This document shows positions 44,143-52,875 of a stretch of DNA of 64,000 bases, in pieces (within the stretch, counting starts at the first letter, position 1; the number at the start of each line of letters is the position of its first letter). Source of the stretch: Flavobacterium sp. (GTDB lineage: Bacteria > Bacteroidota > Bacteroidia > Flavobacteriales > Flavobacteriaceae); assembly GCA_021740105.1 (NCBI GenBank), contig JAIPAM010000004.1, positions 62,001 through 126,000 of the forward strand. Direction: 5' to 3'. A program made the position numbers and the translations under genes. Under the pieces are notes generated by a model, which was given only the letters and a program-made list of their open reading frames with translations, had not been told where the DNA came from and did not search any database.

Positions 44143-45184
44143 ATACCTCTTTATTAGCTAACTGCCCACAAGCAGCATCAATATCTTTTCCTCTACTTCG
44201 CCTAACTTTCGCCACGATATCAATTGCATCTAGAGCTTTTATGTAGGCATTTATTGACTCTTCAGATGCCTGCTGAAATTCCCCGTCGTCTATAGGATTG
44301 TATTCAATTAAATTGACTTTACAAGGAACGTATTTACAAAATTTAACCAAGGCATCCACCGATTCCTTATTGTCGTTAATCCCTTTCCAAACCACATACT
44401 CGTAGGTAATTTTACTTTTTGTTTTTGAATACCAATATTCCAATGCTTCACGCAATTCTGCTAAAGGAAAATTGACTGAAAAAGGCATTATGCGTGAACG
44501 AATTTCATCAATAGCAGAATGCAATGAAACTGCCAATTTAAATTTAACCTCATCATCTGCTAATTTCTTAATCATTTTTGGAACACCCGAAGTGGAAAGA
44601 GTTATTCTCTTTGGAGACATTCCCAATCCTTCCTCTGAAGTGATCATCGAAATGGCTTTTATCACATTATTATAGTTCATCAATGGCTCACCCATTCCCA
44701 TAAAAACAATATTGGAAAGAGGATGATTGTAATACAACCTGCTTTCTTTATCAATAGCGATTACTTGATCGTAAATTTCTCCGGGCTCCAAATTTCGCAT
44801 TCTTTTTAGTCTCGCGGTAGCGCAAAAATTACAGTCTAAACTACAACCTACTTGACTTGAAACACACGCGGTAGTTCTAGTTTCGGTTGGAATTAAAACA
44901 CTTTCTACCACCAATCCATCATGCAATCGAACGGCATTTTTAACTGTTCCGTCAGAACTGCGTTGCATGGTATCGACCTTAATATGATTGATTACAAAAT
45001 TGGTTTCTAACATCAATCTAGTTTCTTTTGAAACATTAGTCATGTCCTCAAAACTATGCGCACCTTTACTCCATAACCATTCATAAACCTGGTTTCCACG
45101 GAAGGCCTTGTCATGATTGGCTACAAAAAAATTACGCAATTGCTCTTTTGATAATGCCCTTATGTCTTTTTTCTCGATTTGCAT
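44141..45184 (-). CDS. rlmN: Dual-specificity 23S rRNA/tRNA adenine-C2 methyltransferase RlmN
   Basis: A 347-residue radical SAM enzyme. The N-terminal helical domain starts KKDIRALSKEQLRNFF; the [4Fe-4S] motif is CSLDCNFCATA; GMGEPLMNY and TLSTSGVPKMI follow; the methyl-carrying Cys is expected in the C-terminal DIDAACGQL. It methylates C2 of A2503 in 23S rRNA and A37 in some tRNAs. A TAAATTTG box ends only 4 nt before the start codon, so the mRNA may be leaderless. Confidence 0.96.
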   Translation of the reverse strand: MQIEKKDIRALSKEQLRNFFVANHDKAFRGNQVYEWLWSKGAHSFEDMTNVSKETRLMLETNFVINHIKVDTMQRSSDGTVKNAVRLHDGLVVESVLIPTETRTTACVSSQVGCSLDCNFCATARLKRMRNLEPGEIYDQVIAIDKESRLYYNHPLSNIVFMGMGEPLMNYNNVIKAISMITSEEGLGMSPKRITLSTSGVPKMIKKLADDEVKFKLAVSLHSAIDEIRSRIMPFSVNFPLAELREALEYWYSKTKSKITYEYVVWKGINDNKESVDALVKFCKYVPCKVNLIEYNPIDDGEFQQASEESINAYIKALDAIDIVAKVRRSRGKDIDAACGQLANKEV

Positions 45185-45188
45185 GGTG

Positions 45189-45196
45189 CAAATTTA
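45189..45196 (-). promoter_or_regulatory. Putative -7 box of rlmN
   Basis: On the minus strand TAAATTTG (45196-45189) is followed by CACC and then the rlmN ATG. No good -33 box is seen. Confidence 0.4.
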
Positions 45197-45210
45197 GTTT
45201 AAATTGTGGA

Positions 45211-45239
45211 TTTGTTTATTTGATAAATTGATAACTTTG
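45211..45239 (+). promoter_or_regulatory. Promoter of the O-methyltransferase gene
   Basis: TTTG (45211-45214), 17-nt spacer, TAACTTTG (45232-45239); the start codon is 26 nt downstream. Confidence 0.65.
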
Positions 45240-45265
45240 ACAAAAAATATAAATACAATCAAAAG

Positions 45266-45907
45266 ATGCACTTTATTTCCCAAGAATTAGAAGATTATAT
45301 CGAACAGCATTCTGAAAAAGAGCCTGCTTTATTAGCGGCTCTAAATAAGGAAACGTATCAAAAAATTCTGCTACCTAGAATGTTGAGTGGCCATTTTCAA
45401 GGGCGAGTATTGAGCATGCTTTCTAAATTAATTCGGCCAGTAAATATTTTAGAGATTGGAACATTTACAGGTTATGCCGCATTGTGTTTGTGTGAAGGAA
45501 TGCAAGAAAATGGTCAATTACACACTATAGATATTAAAGAAGAATTGGAAACGATTCAAAGAAAATATTTTGACAAATCTCCTTGGGGAAGTCAAATTTT
45601 CCAACATTTAGGGGAAGCGATTGATATAATTCCAACATTAGAAATAAAATTTGATTTGGTTTTTATCGATGCTGATAAGGAAAATTACCTTAATTACTAT
45701 GAAATCATACTACCTAAAATGAATAAAGGCGGAATCATATTGTCTGATAATGTTTTGTGGAGCGGAAAAGTATTGGAGCCACTACAGAAAAACGATAGCA
45801 GTACTAAAGTACTTTTAGAATACAATCAATTATTGAAAAATGATCCTCGAGTGGAAACCGTTTTATTACCTATTCGAGATGGATTAACCGTTTCTAGAGT
45901 TAGATAA
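45266..45907 (+). CDS. Class I SAM-dependent O-methyltransferase
   Basis: A 213-residue O-methyltransferase of the catechol-OMT-like family: NILEIGTFTGYAALCL (SAM motif I), HTIDIKEEL, the metal-binding Asp in FIDADKENYLNYY and ILSDNVLWSGKVL. The physiological substrate cannot be inferred. Its 3' end overlaps the convergent PAP2 gene by 8 nt. Confidence 0.9.
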   Translation: MHFISQELEDYIEQHSEKEPALLAALNKETYQKILLPRMLSGHFQGRVLSMLSKLIRPVNILEIGTFTGYAALCLCEGMQENGQLHTIDIKEELETIQRKYFDKSPWGSQIFQHLGEAIDIIPTLEIKFDLVFIDADKENYLNYYEIILPKMNKGGIILSDNVLWSGKVLEPLQKNDSSTKVLLEYNQLLKNDPRVETVLLPIRDGLTVSRVR

Positions 45908-46463
45908 TTACTTTTTTAAATTGTAGAAAACGAAATAATTTATAAAATAAAAATCCAAAAATAAATCCATTTATATAGCCACAAATTATGTCTGTTGGAT
46001 AGTGTAATCCCAAGTAAATACGACTAAATGCGAAAATTAGTGGCCACAAAAATAACAAACCAAAATACTTGAATTTGTCTTTTAGAATAAAGTATAAAAA
46101 CGTGGTGACTGCCATAGAGTTTGAGGCGTGTCCAGAGAAAAAACTAAAGGTTTCACTTGGTTTTACCACTCTAATTAATGTATTTATTTTTGGATCACTA
46201 CAAGGACGAAGACGTTGAAAAGTGTCTTTTACCAAATTTGTAAATTGATCGGAAATAGTGATTAAAACCATTACAAATAATAGCAAATATAGGGTTTGTT
46301 TCACTCCAATTTTCTTATAAATTAGATAAAGTAAAACTAAAAAAAACGGAGTCCAATTACTTTGTTTTGTAATAAACATCCAGAAAGAATCGAAGGTGGA
46401 GGATCCCAGCCCATTTAATAAAATAAGTAATTCTTTATCGAGTGCGAGTATTTTATCGAGCAT
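45900..46463 (-). CDS. PAP2-family membrane phosphatase
   Basis: A 187-residue integral membrane phosphatase with about five helices. The three PAP2 motifs are KDTFQRLRPC, FSGHASNSMA and RIYLGLHYPTDIICG. Members remove phosphate from lipids such as phosphatidic acid or undecaprenyl diphosphate. It starts 1 nt inside the tatA stop, so the pair is one operon, and its tail overlaps the O-methyltransferase gene on the other strand. Confidence 0.9.
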   Translation of the reverse strand: MLDKILALDKELLILLNGLGSSTFDSFWMFITKQSNWTPFFLVLLYLIYKKIGVKQTLYLLLFVMVLITISDQFTNLVKDTFQRLRPCSDPKINTLIRVVKPSETFSFFSGHASNSMAVTTFLYFILKDKFKYFGLLFLWPLIFAFSRIYLGLHYPTDIICGYINGFIFGFLFYKLFRFLQFKKVII

Positions 46464-46804
46464 TAGGATTGTCTTTTTATTGGACCCTCGCTCTCTATTG
46501 TTTCCGTATTTTCAATATCAATTTTAGCATCTTCAACAATTGGCGTTGCTTCTTTAAGCAAATTTTCTTTTGCTTTACTAATTTCCTGATTGATATTTCC
46601 GGTAATAGCTGTAATCGATTTAGAGTCTAAACCATTTGCTTCAGCCCCTTTTTGAATTTCACTTTTAATATCATTTGTAGCATTTTTTAATTGCGCCATT
46701 GCTTTACCCATAGTTCTAGCAATATCAGGTATTTTATCCGACCCAAAAAGCATTAGAACTACAAATAATATTAATATTAATTCACCCCCGCCTATTCCAA
46801 ACAT
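46463..46804 (-). CDS. tatA: Sec-independent translocase subunit TatA/TatE family
   Basis: A 113-residue protein: very short periplasmic N-terminus (MFGIGG), one membrane helix (GELILILFVVLMLFG), the hinge and the amphipathic helix IPDIARTMGKAMAQLKNA, then an acidic soluble tail. This is the TatA layout; length is slightly above E. coli TatA. TatA forms the protein-conducting assembly of the Tat pathway. No tatC is in the window. A -7 box lies 17 nt upstream. Confidence 0.92.
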   Translation of the reverse strand: MFGIGGGELILILFVVLMLFGSDKIPDIARTMGKAMAQLKNATNDIKSEIQKGAEANGLDSKSITAITGNINQEISKAKENLLKEATPIVEDAKIDIENTETIESEGPIKRQS

Positions 46805-46821
46805 ATTGATTTATTTTATTG

Positions 46822-46829
46822 CAAAGTTA
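46822..46829 (-). promoter_or_regulatory. Putative -7 box of the tatA-PAP2 operon
   Basis: On the minus strand TAACTTTG (46829-46822), 17 nt before the tatA start codon; no clear -33 box. Confidence 0.4.
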
Positions 46830-46873
46830 CTAAGTTTATGTAAAGCTTGAAGTAGATTATTAATAAAAAAATG

Positions 46874-49123
46874 TTACTCAAATTTAGATTTTACCTCTTC
46901 TTTAGGCCAGTTATTGTTTGTAACATCTATATCTGCTGTTTCTAATTTTGGATCTACAACAATTTTCTTAATTACTTTTTTAGTAGCGAAAGTGCGAGTT
47001 ACTTCATCATCATTCATTCTCCATATTTGAGCAGGAAATTTATGATTTTCAGTAGTTCCGTCTTCAAATATTAGCTCCACAATTATTGGCATAACCAACC
47101 CACCCGGTTTATTAAAGGTCACTTCATAGAAGTATTTTGGAGAATCAAATTTAGCAATTTCTTCTGGCTTGAAATTCGTTTTTAAAAATTCATCAAGTGC
47201 TTTAATCTCCTTTACTTCTAATGGTTTATTCATTTCTGGTTGGTAACTTTCGCTTTTATTATTGACCATAAATACCATTGGGCCAGTTGCCATTAATCTA
47301 TTTCTTCTGTTTGGAGTTGGTGATTTAAAGTCTTTTGGAGCATCATTGCTAACAAAATATTGCTTCACTTCTTTAATTCCAATATCGGTAAAATCAGTGG
47401 TGTAAAACCACCCTCGTATAAACCAATCCAAATCTGTTGCCGATGCATCTTCCATAGTTCTAAAGAAATCTTCAGGTGTTGGATGTTTGAACTTCCATCT
47501 ATTTGCATAGGTTTTAAAAGCATAATCAAATAATTCGTGACCCATAATGGTTTCCCGTAAAATATTTAATCCTGCTGCTGGTTTGCCGTAGGCATTGTTT
47601 CCAAATTGCTTTATGGTTTCAGAATTGGTCATAATTGGTTCTAAATTCTTTTGATCACCACTCATGTAAGCAACCATTGATTTAGGGGAACCTCTATCAA
47701 CTGGATAATTTGTTTCCCATTCTAATTTTGCTTTGTAATCCATAAATGAATTTAATCCTTCATCCATCCATGTCCATTGACGCTCGTCAGAGTTTACAAT
47801 CATAGGGAAGAAATTATGACCTACTTCATGAATTATTACTCCAATCATACCATATTTCACCCTGTCGGTGTATTTCCCATCGGCTTCAGGTCGACCAAAA
47901 TTCCAACAAATCATAGGATATTCCATACCTTGATCTTGTGCATTTACGGAAATTGCTTTTGGATAAGGGTAATCAAATGTTAAACTTGAATAACTTTTCA
48001 GTGTATGTGCAACCACTCTTGTTGAGTATTCTTCCCATAATGGATTTCCTTCTTTAGGATATAATGAAATCGCCATTACCGTTTTACCTCCTAATTTTAC
48101 TGCCATTGCATCTAAGATGAATTTTCTTGAGGTTGAAATTCCAAAGTCTCTAACATTTTCAGCTTTAAATTTCCATGTTTTCTTCTTGTCAGAAAAACCT
48201 TTTTCAGTTTCAGTAGCTTCTGCTTGAGTTACTATAACTACTGGTTTATCAAATGAATTTTCTGCTTGAGCATATCTTTTAACCTGTTCTGGGGTAAAAA
48301 CTTCAGCTCTGTTTTGCAATACTCCAGTTGCTTCCAAAATATGGTCTGCCGGTACAGTAATGTTAACTTCGTAATTTCCAAATGGCAAAGCAAATTCACC
48401 ACTACCCCAAAACTGCATGTTTTGCCAACCTTCAACGTCATTATATACTGCCATTCTAGGATAAAACTGGGCTAAAACATATAAATTATTTCCATCTTTA
48501 AAGTGCTCGTATCCAGAACGACCCCCATCAATCATGTAGTTATTAATATTATAATTCCATTTAATATTTAAAGCTATTTTTTCTCCGTGTGCCAATGGTT
48601 TAGCCAAATTAATTCGCATCATCGTTTCATTCACGGTATAAGACATCGGATTACCTTTACTGTCTTTCACGTAGTCAATCTTGAAACCTCCATCAAATTT
48701 TTCTTCTAAGTATTTTTTTGAAAAACCAGCAACACTAATCGCTGGATCTATTTTTGAATTTTCAACTAATGGAGATTTAGAAGTTTTAGCTGCTCTATTT
48801 TGATCCAATTGAATCCATAAATAGTCTAAAGATTCTTTAGCATTATTAGTATAGGTAATGGTTTCTGTACCATAAATTTTAGTGTTTTTATCATCTAGCA
48901 CAATATCCATTTTATAGTCGGCTTGTTGCTGGTAATATTCTGGACCAGGGGCACCAGAAGCAGTTCGATACATATTAGGTGTAGCCAATAAATCGTACAT
49001 TTGACGAAACTTGTTTTTGTCTTCGTGACCTAATTCTTTAGCTTTTGGAGTTTCTTTAACTTCTTGTGAAAAGGTCGAAAATGTTACGAAGAACAATAGG
49101 AATAAAGTAATAATATTTTTCAT
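46874..49123 (-). CDS. Exported M1-family metallopeptidase
   Basis: A 749-residue peptidase with a signal peptide (TFSTFSQ). The gluzincin core is intact: HEVGH in GVIIHEVGHNFFPMIV, then 18 residues to the third zinc ligand Glu in WMDEGLNSF. The substrate motif is a degenerate GxMEN (DQGMEYPM). The N-terminal half forms the usual beta saddle; the C-terminal part is shorter than in PepN. It should act in the periplasm or at the surface on peptides. It follows a DUF6702 gene and a carboxypeptidase-regulatory-like gene on the same strand. Confidence 0.92.
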   Translation of the reverse strand: MKNIITLFLLFFVTFSTFSQEVKETPKAKELGHEDKNKFRQMYDLLATPNMYRTASGAPGPEYYQQQADYKMDIVLDDKNTKIYGTETITYTNNAKESLDYLWIQLDQNRAAKTSKSPLVENSKIDPAISVAGFSKKYLEEKFDGGFKIDYVKDSKGNPMSYTVNETMMRINLAKPLAHGEKIALNIKWNYNINNYMIDGGRSGYEHFKDGNNLYVLAQFYPRMAVYNDVEGWQNMQFWGSGEFALPFGNYEVNITVPADHILEATGVLQNRAEVFTPEQVKRYAQAENSFDKPVVIVTQAEATETEKGFSDKKKTWKFKAENVRDFGISTSRKFILDAMAVKLGGKTVMAISLYPKEGNPLWEEYSTRVVAHTLKSYSSLTFDYPYPKAISVNAQDQGMEYPMICWNFGRPEADGKYTDRVKYGMIGVIIHEVGHNFFPMIVNSDERQWTWMDEGLNSFMDYKAKLEWETNYPVDRGSPKSMVAYMSGDQKNLEPIMTNSETIKQFGNNAYGKPAAGLNILRETIMGHELFDYAFKTYANRWKFKHPTPEDFFRTMEDASATDLDWFIRGWFYTTDFTDIGIKEVKQYFVSNDAPKDFKSPTPNRRNRLMATGPMVFMVNNKSESYQPEMNKPLEVKEIKALDEFLKTNFKPEEIAKFDSPKYFYEVTFNKPGGLVMPIIVELIFEDGTTENHKFPAQIWRMNDDEVTRTFATKKVIKKIVVDPKLETADIDVTNNNWPKEEVKSKFE

Positions 49124-49186
49124 AATTGATGATTTTTTTAGCTTTCGAATGCTAAAGTAATTAATTTATTTGAGTTTTTTATCTAG

Positions 49187-49687
49187 TTATTTTAACATTC
49201 CGCTTAAAGTTCCTTCTGTGAGTAATAAACTTTGCTTTTCCCCGTATATTGTGGATTGAATTATATTTTGCTGTTCTAAATTCAATTCAATTAAAGCGGA
49301 ATTCTTGACTTCTAAAGATTTTATTTTGGAAATGTCTTTTATATTGTAATAACATATAATTACATTTCCTTCCATTTCTTTACTTAGGTAGTTGATAGGT
49401 TTTAATTGACCATTAACTTTCAATGAAAAATTATCTAAAATATATTTCTTCATCAGATTGACATCTTCTTGAGATTCATTTTTTTCACCTAAAAAGGTCT
49501 TTTTGCCAAACTTTTTATAAAGAACTGCATTAACATCATCAACAAAAAGTCGGGAAGTAATTTGAAGCATTTTCTTTTCTGACGAATAATTAATTTGATA
49601 AATGGAGACATAAAATTTATGAATTCCAAAAGAGGACAACGTCAAGAAAGTGATTGCTATTAAAGTGTAAAATATTTTTTTATTCAT
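49187..49687 (-). CDS. DUF6702 family protein
   Basis: A 166-residue exported protein with one N-terminal hydrophobic helix (FYTLIAITFLTLSSFG), then a compact domain starting HKFYVSIYQINYSSEKKMLQIT and RLFVDDVNAVL. This matches the DUF6702 family of Bacteroidota as I remember it; no function is established. It is between a carboxypeptidase-regulatory-like gene (24 nt upstream) and the M1 peptidase gene (63 nt downstream), a grouping that suggests a shared envelope role. Confidence 0.75.
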   Translation of the reverse strand: MNKKIFYTLIAITFLTLSSFGIHKFYVSIYQINYSSEKKMLQITSRLFVDDVNAVLYKKFGKKTFLGEKNESQEDVNLMKKYILDNFSLKVNGQLKPINYLSKEMEGNVIICYYNIKDISKIKSLEVKNSALIELNLEQQNIIQSTIYGEKQSLLLTEGTLSGMLK

Positions 49688-49711
49688 TAACCAAAAGTAA
49701 TTAATCCATTC

Positions 49712-50410
49712 CTATTTTGGAATTGCATTATAATTTACGGCTAATTTAGAAATTAAAAATAACATCATCGTTCTGTTTTTAACTTTTAAAGCCGCCGTGA
49801 ACTCTTTGTCCTCTATGATATATCGTTGAAAATCATCGATATAAATTTCAGGGATTTTTAATGTTTCGATGTAGTATTTGTCTTCGTAAAGAATTCCTAT
49901 TTTATCTAAAAGGCGTTCTTTCCTTTCTACAGCAACTTCCTTTTTTAACATGGCAGTTCGTCCGGACATCCAGTTAATTGGGGCGTCTAGAACTCCACTG
50001 GTTGCGGTATGGAGTTTCCTTTCAGCAGGTGTATATTGCTTTTGGCCAGGAATTATACTTACTCCTTCAATGGGACTTTTCTTGACAATCACCTCATTAA
50101 GTTCGATCGTTTTAGGATACATATTTACAGTAATTACACCAGATTTTAAATCGTCTTCATCAATTAATAGCCTTCTCATTTCCAATGATTTTGATGAAAA
50201 TACTAAAATATCGTCGGCTTTAGCCAATATAGAAAACTCGCCTTTACTATTGGTTACGGTCACTTTTTCATTGCCTAAATTCACCACTTCAATTCCTGAA
50301 AGTACAGCATCATCAGCTGCAATTATTCCCTGAAGTAGTCTCACATTACGATCTTGCGACCACAATGAAAAGGTGCCAAAAAATAAAAGCAACACGACCC
50401 ATTTTTTCAT
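49712..50410 (-). CDS. Carboxypeptidase-regulatory-like domain protein
   Basis: A 232-residue exported protein with a signal peptide (FGTFSLWSQ). Residues about 22-105 form a CarboxypepD_reg-like beta domain (LLQGIIAADDAVLSGIEVV, GEFSILAKADDILVFSS). The rest, about 110-232, is an unassigned alpha/beta part with a conserved-looking NWMSGRTAML and RLLDKIG. Such domains often dock on or assist TonB-dependent systems. It is first of three minus-strand genes that end with the M1 peptidase. Confidence 0.72.
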   Translation of the reverse strand: MKKWVVLLLFFGTFSLWSQDRNVRLLQGIIAADDAVLSGIEVVNLGNEKVTVTNSKGEFSILAKADDILVFSSKSLEMRRLLIDEDDLKSGVITVNMYPKTIELNEVIVKKSPIEGVSIIPGQKQYTPAERKLHTATSGVLDAPINWMSGRTAMLKKEVAVERKERLLDKIGILYEDKYYIETLKIPEIYIDDFQRYIIEDKEFTAALKVKNRTMMLFLISKLAVNYNAIPK

Positions 50411-50511
50411 AATTTGAATTCTATTTTTTTAAATATTTGTAAAAGTATTTAAGAGAAATTAAAAATTATAATTTGGATTGGTAAAGTTATGTTAATATAT
50501 AATTTTCTATT

Positions 50512-50544
50512 ATTGGAAATAAAATGATAAAATGGGTAACTTTG
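50512..50544 (+). promoter_or_regulatory. Promoter of pepE
   Basis: ATTG (50512-50515, one mismatch), 21-nt spacer, TAACTTTG (50537-50544), then 19 nt to the ATG. Confidence 0.5.
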
Positions 50545-50563
50545 AATTCCTAAAAGATTACAC

Positions 50564-51271
50564 ATGAAAAATTGCATTATCGCAAGTACCTCAACATTAT
50601 ACGGAGGTAATTATTTAGACTATTTACTTCCAGAATTAAAACTGCACTTCAAGAATTGCAAATCCATACTATTTATTCCTTATGCGCAACCTAGCGGATT
50701 ATCCTATGATGACTATACCAATAGAGTGGCTGTGGCTTTCGCCGAATTAAATATTGCTGTTAAAGGAATTCACGAATTTGAAGATCCAAAAGCTGCAATT
50801 GAACAATCCGAGGGAATTTTTACCGGTGGCGGAAATACTTACTTACTGGTTTTTCAATTGTACAAAAACAAAGTAATGGACGCATTGGCAGAAACTATAA
50901 AAAAAGGAACTCCCTATTTAGGTTCAAGTGCTGGAAGTAATATTTGTGGCTTAACGATGCAAACCACAAACGATATGCCGATCATATACCCGCCCAGTTT
51001 TCAAACTTTGGGAATTGTCCCTTTCAATATCAATCCGCATTATTTAGATGCCGATTTGCAATTGAAACACAATGGCGAAACAAGGGAAATGAGAATTAAA
51101 GAATTTCACTTTTTGAATTCTCCTCCAGTTATTGGACTTCGCGAAGGAAGTTGGCTAGCAGTTAAAGGCGATAAAATCACATTAAAAGGGGGACTTTACG
51201 CAAGATTGTTTCAAAAAAATTCTAGTCCTGAAGAAATTGAGTCGGAAAGTGACTTGAGTAATTTAAAATAA
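50564..51271 (+). CDS. pepE: Dipeptidase E (peptidase S51)
   Basis: A 235-residue S51 peptidase. It shows IFTGGGNTYLL, the nucleophile Ser in YLGSSAGSNI and INPHYLDA (catalytic His region) with the PFNINPH start typical of PepE. It cleaves dipeptides with N-terminal Asp in the cytoplasm. Monocistronic, converging with tRNA-Gly. Confidence 0.94.
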   Translation: MKNCIIASTSTLYGGNYLDYLLPELKLHFKNCKSILFIPYAQPSGLSYDDYTNRVAVAFAELNIAVKGIHEFEDPKAAIEQSEGIFTGGGNTYLLVFQLYKNKVMDALAETIKKGTPYLGSSAGSNICGLTMQTTNDMPIIYPPSFQTLGIVPFNINPHYLDADLQLKHNGETREMRIKEFHFLNSPPVIGLREGSWLAVKGDKITLKGGLYARLFQKNSSPEEIESESDLSNLK

Positions 51272-51302
51272 AAAATCCCCAAACTTTTAGTCTGAGGATT
51301 TT
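51272..51302. terminator. Terminator between pepE and tRNA-Gly
   Basis: AAAATCC (51272-51278) pairs with GGATTTT (51296-51302); inner pairs CA/TG and AC/GT extend it with mismatches. It lies between convergent genes and may serve both. Confidence 0.6.
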
Positions 51303-51304
51303 AG

Positions 51305-51377
<73 letters not shown>

Positions 51378-51540
51378 ATTATCAACGGTGCAAATATAGA
51401 TAATAAGTTGGGTTTATTGCAAGTTTTTTTCAAAAAAAATTTAAGGACGCCTTAAAATCTAACATGAAAATAGGCCCGTAATTAACGTAAATAATTTATT
51501 TTGATATTGTTAGGATCACAATTAGCAAAAAACAATAAGG

Positions 51541-51975
51541 ATGGAAATTAAAAAAATTACCGCATTTGAAACCATAATTGTGAGACATCCTGTTTTACGT
51601 CTAGGCAAACCTATAGCATCTTGTTACTTTGAAGGAGATGATTTACCAACAACTTCTCACTTTGGTTTATTCGTTGAAAACCATTTGACAGCTGTAATCT
51701 CTGCTTTTAAAGTACAGAATAAATTGTTTATTGAAGAAAATCAATATCAAATTCGCGGAATGGCCGTCTTAGAAGAATTTCAAAAAAAGGGTTTTGGCGA
51801 AGCACTTTTAAAATACTGTGAAAATGAAATTACTGTAGCTAAAGGAGAATTAATTTGGTTTAACGCGCGTGAATCAGCAGTAGGCTTCTATAAAAAATCA
51901 GGATATGAAATTTTGGGAGACAAATTTGAAATCCCAGATGTTGGTCCGCATTACATTTTATTTAAAACAATATAA
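51541..51975 (+). CDS. GNAT-family N-acetyltransferase
   Basis: A 144-residue single GNAT domain: YQIRGMAVLEEFQKKGFGEALL carries motif A with the acetyl-CoA loop (Q-K-K-G-F-G), and ESAVGFYKKSGYEILG is the following motif B. The start is conserved-looking (RHPVLRLGKP). The acceptor substrate is unknown. It ends 3 nt from the stop of the convergent L,D-transpeptidase gene. Confidence 0.88.
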   Translation: MEIKKITAFETIIVRHPVLRLGKPIASCYFEGDDLPTTSHFGLFVENHLTAVISAFKVQNKLFIEENQYQIRGMAVLEEFQKKGFGEALLKYCENEITVAKGELIWFNARESAVGFYKKSGYEILGDKFEIPDVGPHYILFKTI

Positions 51976-51978
51976 AAA

Positions 51979-52665
51979 TCAAGAATTTGATGTCGGAAAA
52001 TAAATATACAAACACGATTTACCCTTTATTGTATTGATGATTTTTTCTGTAAATTCTGCCGGAAGTGCCTGGCAACCTTGACTTCTTCCCAATCGTTTGT
52101 TTTCTTTTATAAAAAAATCAGAAACATAATCGGCGGCATGCATCACAATCCCTCGATTCCTGGCATTGTCATTAATCCCTTTTTCCAAACCATCTAATTT
52201 TAAAGATTTTCCATGCTTGCCATGGTAAATTTCTCCTGTTGAATAAAATCCCAAACTACTTTTAAATGATTCCGCAGAGTTAGAAAAACGCTTTGCAAAT
52301 TCATCGCCCGTGTTTCTACCATGTGCAACCAAAGAATGAAATAAGACGGTATTGGTTGACAAATCGATCACCCAAAGTCTTTTTTCATTGGATGACAAAC
52401 TGAAATCTATTAAAGTCAGAATGTCCTTTTTGAAAAATCCTTTTTTCTTCATTTCATAAAATCCAAACATTGCTTTTTGAAAGCTTTCTAACTTTGGTAA
52501 AAAATAATTATTACGATTTAAATTATTGTAAACGCTAATAATTTCTGCAGAGAAATTCTCTGATTTTGAAATTAATGTAGAAGGTGACTTTAAGGGAGTT
52601 TCTATTTTATTTGATGAAAATGTATATAAAAAGAAAACTAAAATGGGGAAAAATTTATATGTCAT
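51979..52665 (-). CDS. Murein L,D-transpeptidase catalytic domain (YkuD-like) protein
   Basis: A 228-residue exported protein with an N-terminal hydrophobic signal (FFPILVFFLYTFSSNK). The catalytic region reads GIVMHAADYVSDFF and RLGRSQGCQALPAEF, giving the His and Cys of the L,D-transpeptidase family (the murein-L,D-transpeptidase catalytic domain variant with SQGC). Such enzymes form or remodel 3-3 crosslinks, or trim peptidoglycan. Alone on its strand, tail to tail with a GNAT gene. Confidence 0.87.
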   Translation of the reverse strand: MTYKFFPILVFFLYTFSSNKIETPLKSPSTLISKSENFSAEIISVYNNLNRNNYFLPKLESFQKAMFGFYEMKKKGFFKKDILTLIDFSLSSNEKRLWVIDLSTNTVLFHSLVAHGRNTGDEFAKRFSNSAESFKSSLGFYSTGEIYHGKHGKSLKLDGLEKGINDNARNRGIVMHAADYVSDFFIKENKRLGRSQGCQALPAEFTEKIINTIKGKSCLYIYFPTSNS

Positions 52666-52824
52666 TAATGGCCTATTGTTTTGAGCAATTATTTACTCCA
52701 AACAAATGTATCTTATAAATTCCCACAACCAATCTAAACTTCAAATATTAACTTGTTAATTAACGCAATATGAAACCCTTTGCTGTAAAATCAAACTTAT
52801 TTAACATAATTAAAATATAAAATA

Positions 52825-52856
52825 ATTGTTATTAATCGTATCAAATTATATTTTTG
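52825..52856 (+). promoter_or_regulatory. Promoter of the DUF5916 gene
   Basis: ATTG (52825-52828, one mismatch), 20-nt spacer, TATTTTTG (52849-52856), then 19 nt to the ATG. Confidence 0.5.
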
Positions 52857-52875
52857 CGCCTTGAATTAAACCTCT

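Noticed and set aside
49950-50333. 127-codon plus-strand frame
   Set aside because: Antisense to the carboxypeptidase-regulatory-like gene; no start context or domain.
52666-52824. Possible small RNA upstream of the DUF5916 gene
   Set aside because: AT-rich with only weak local pairing; no terminator or conserved-looking motif apart from the promoter.
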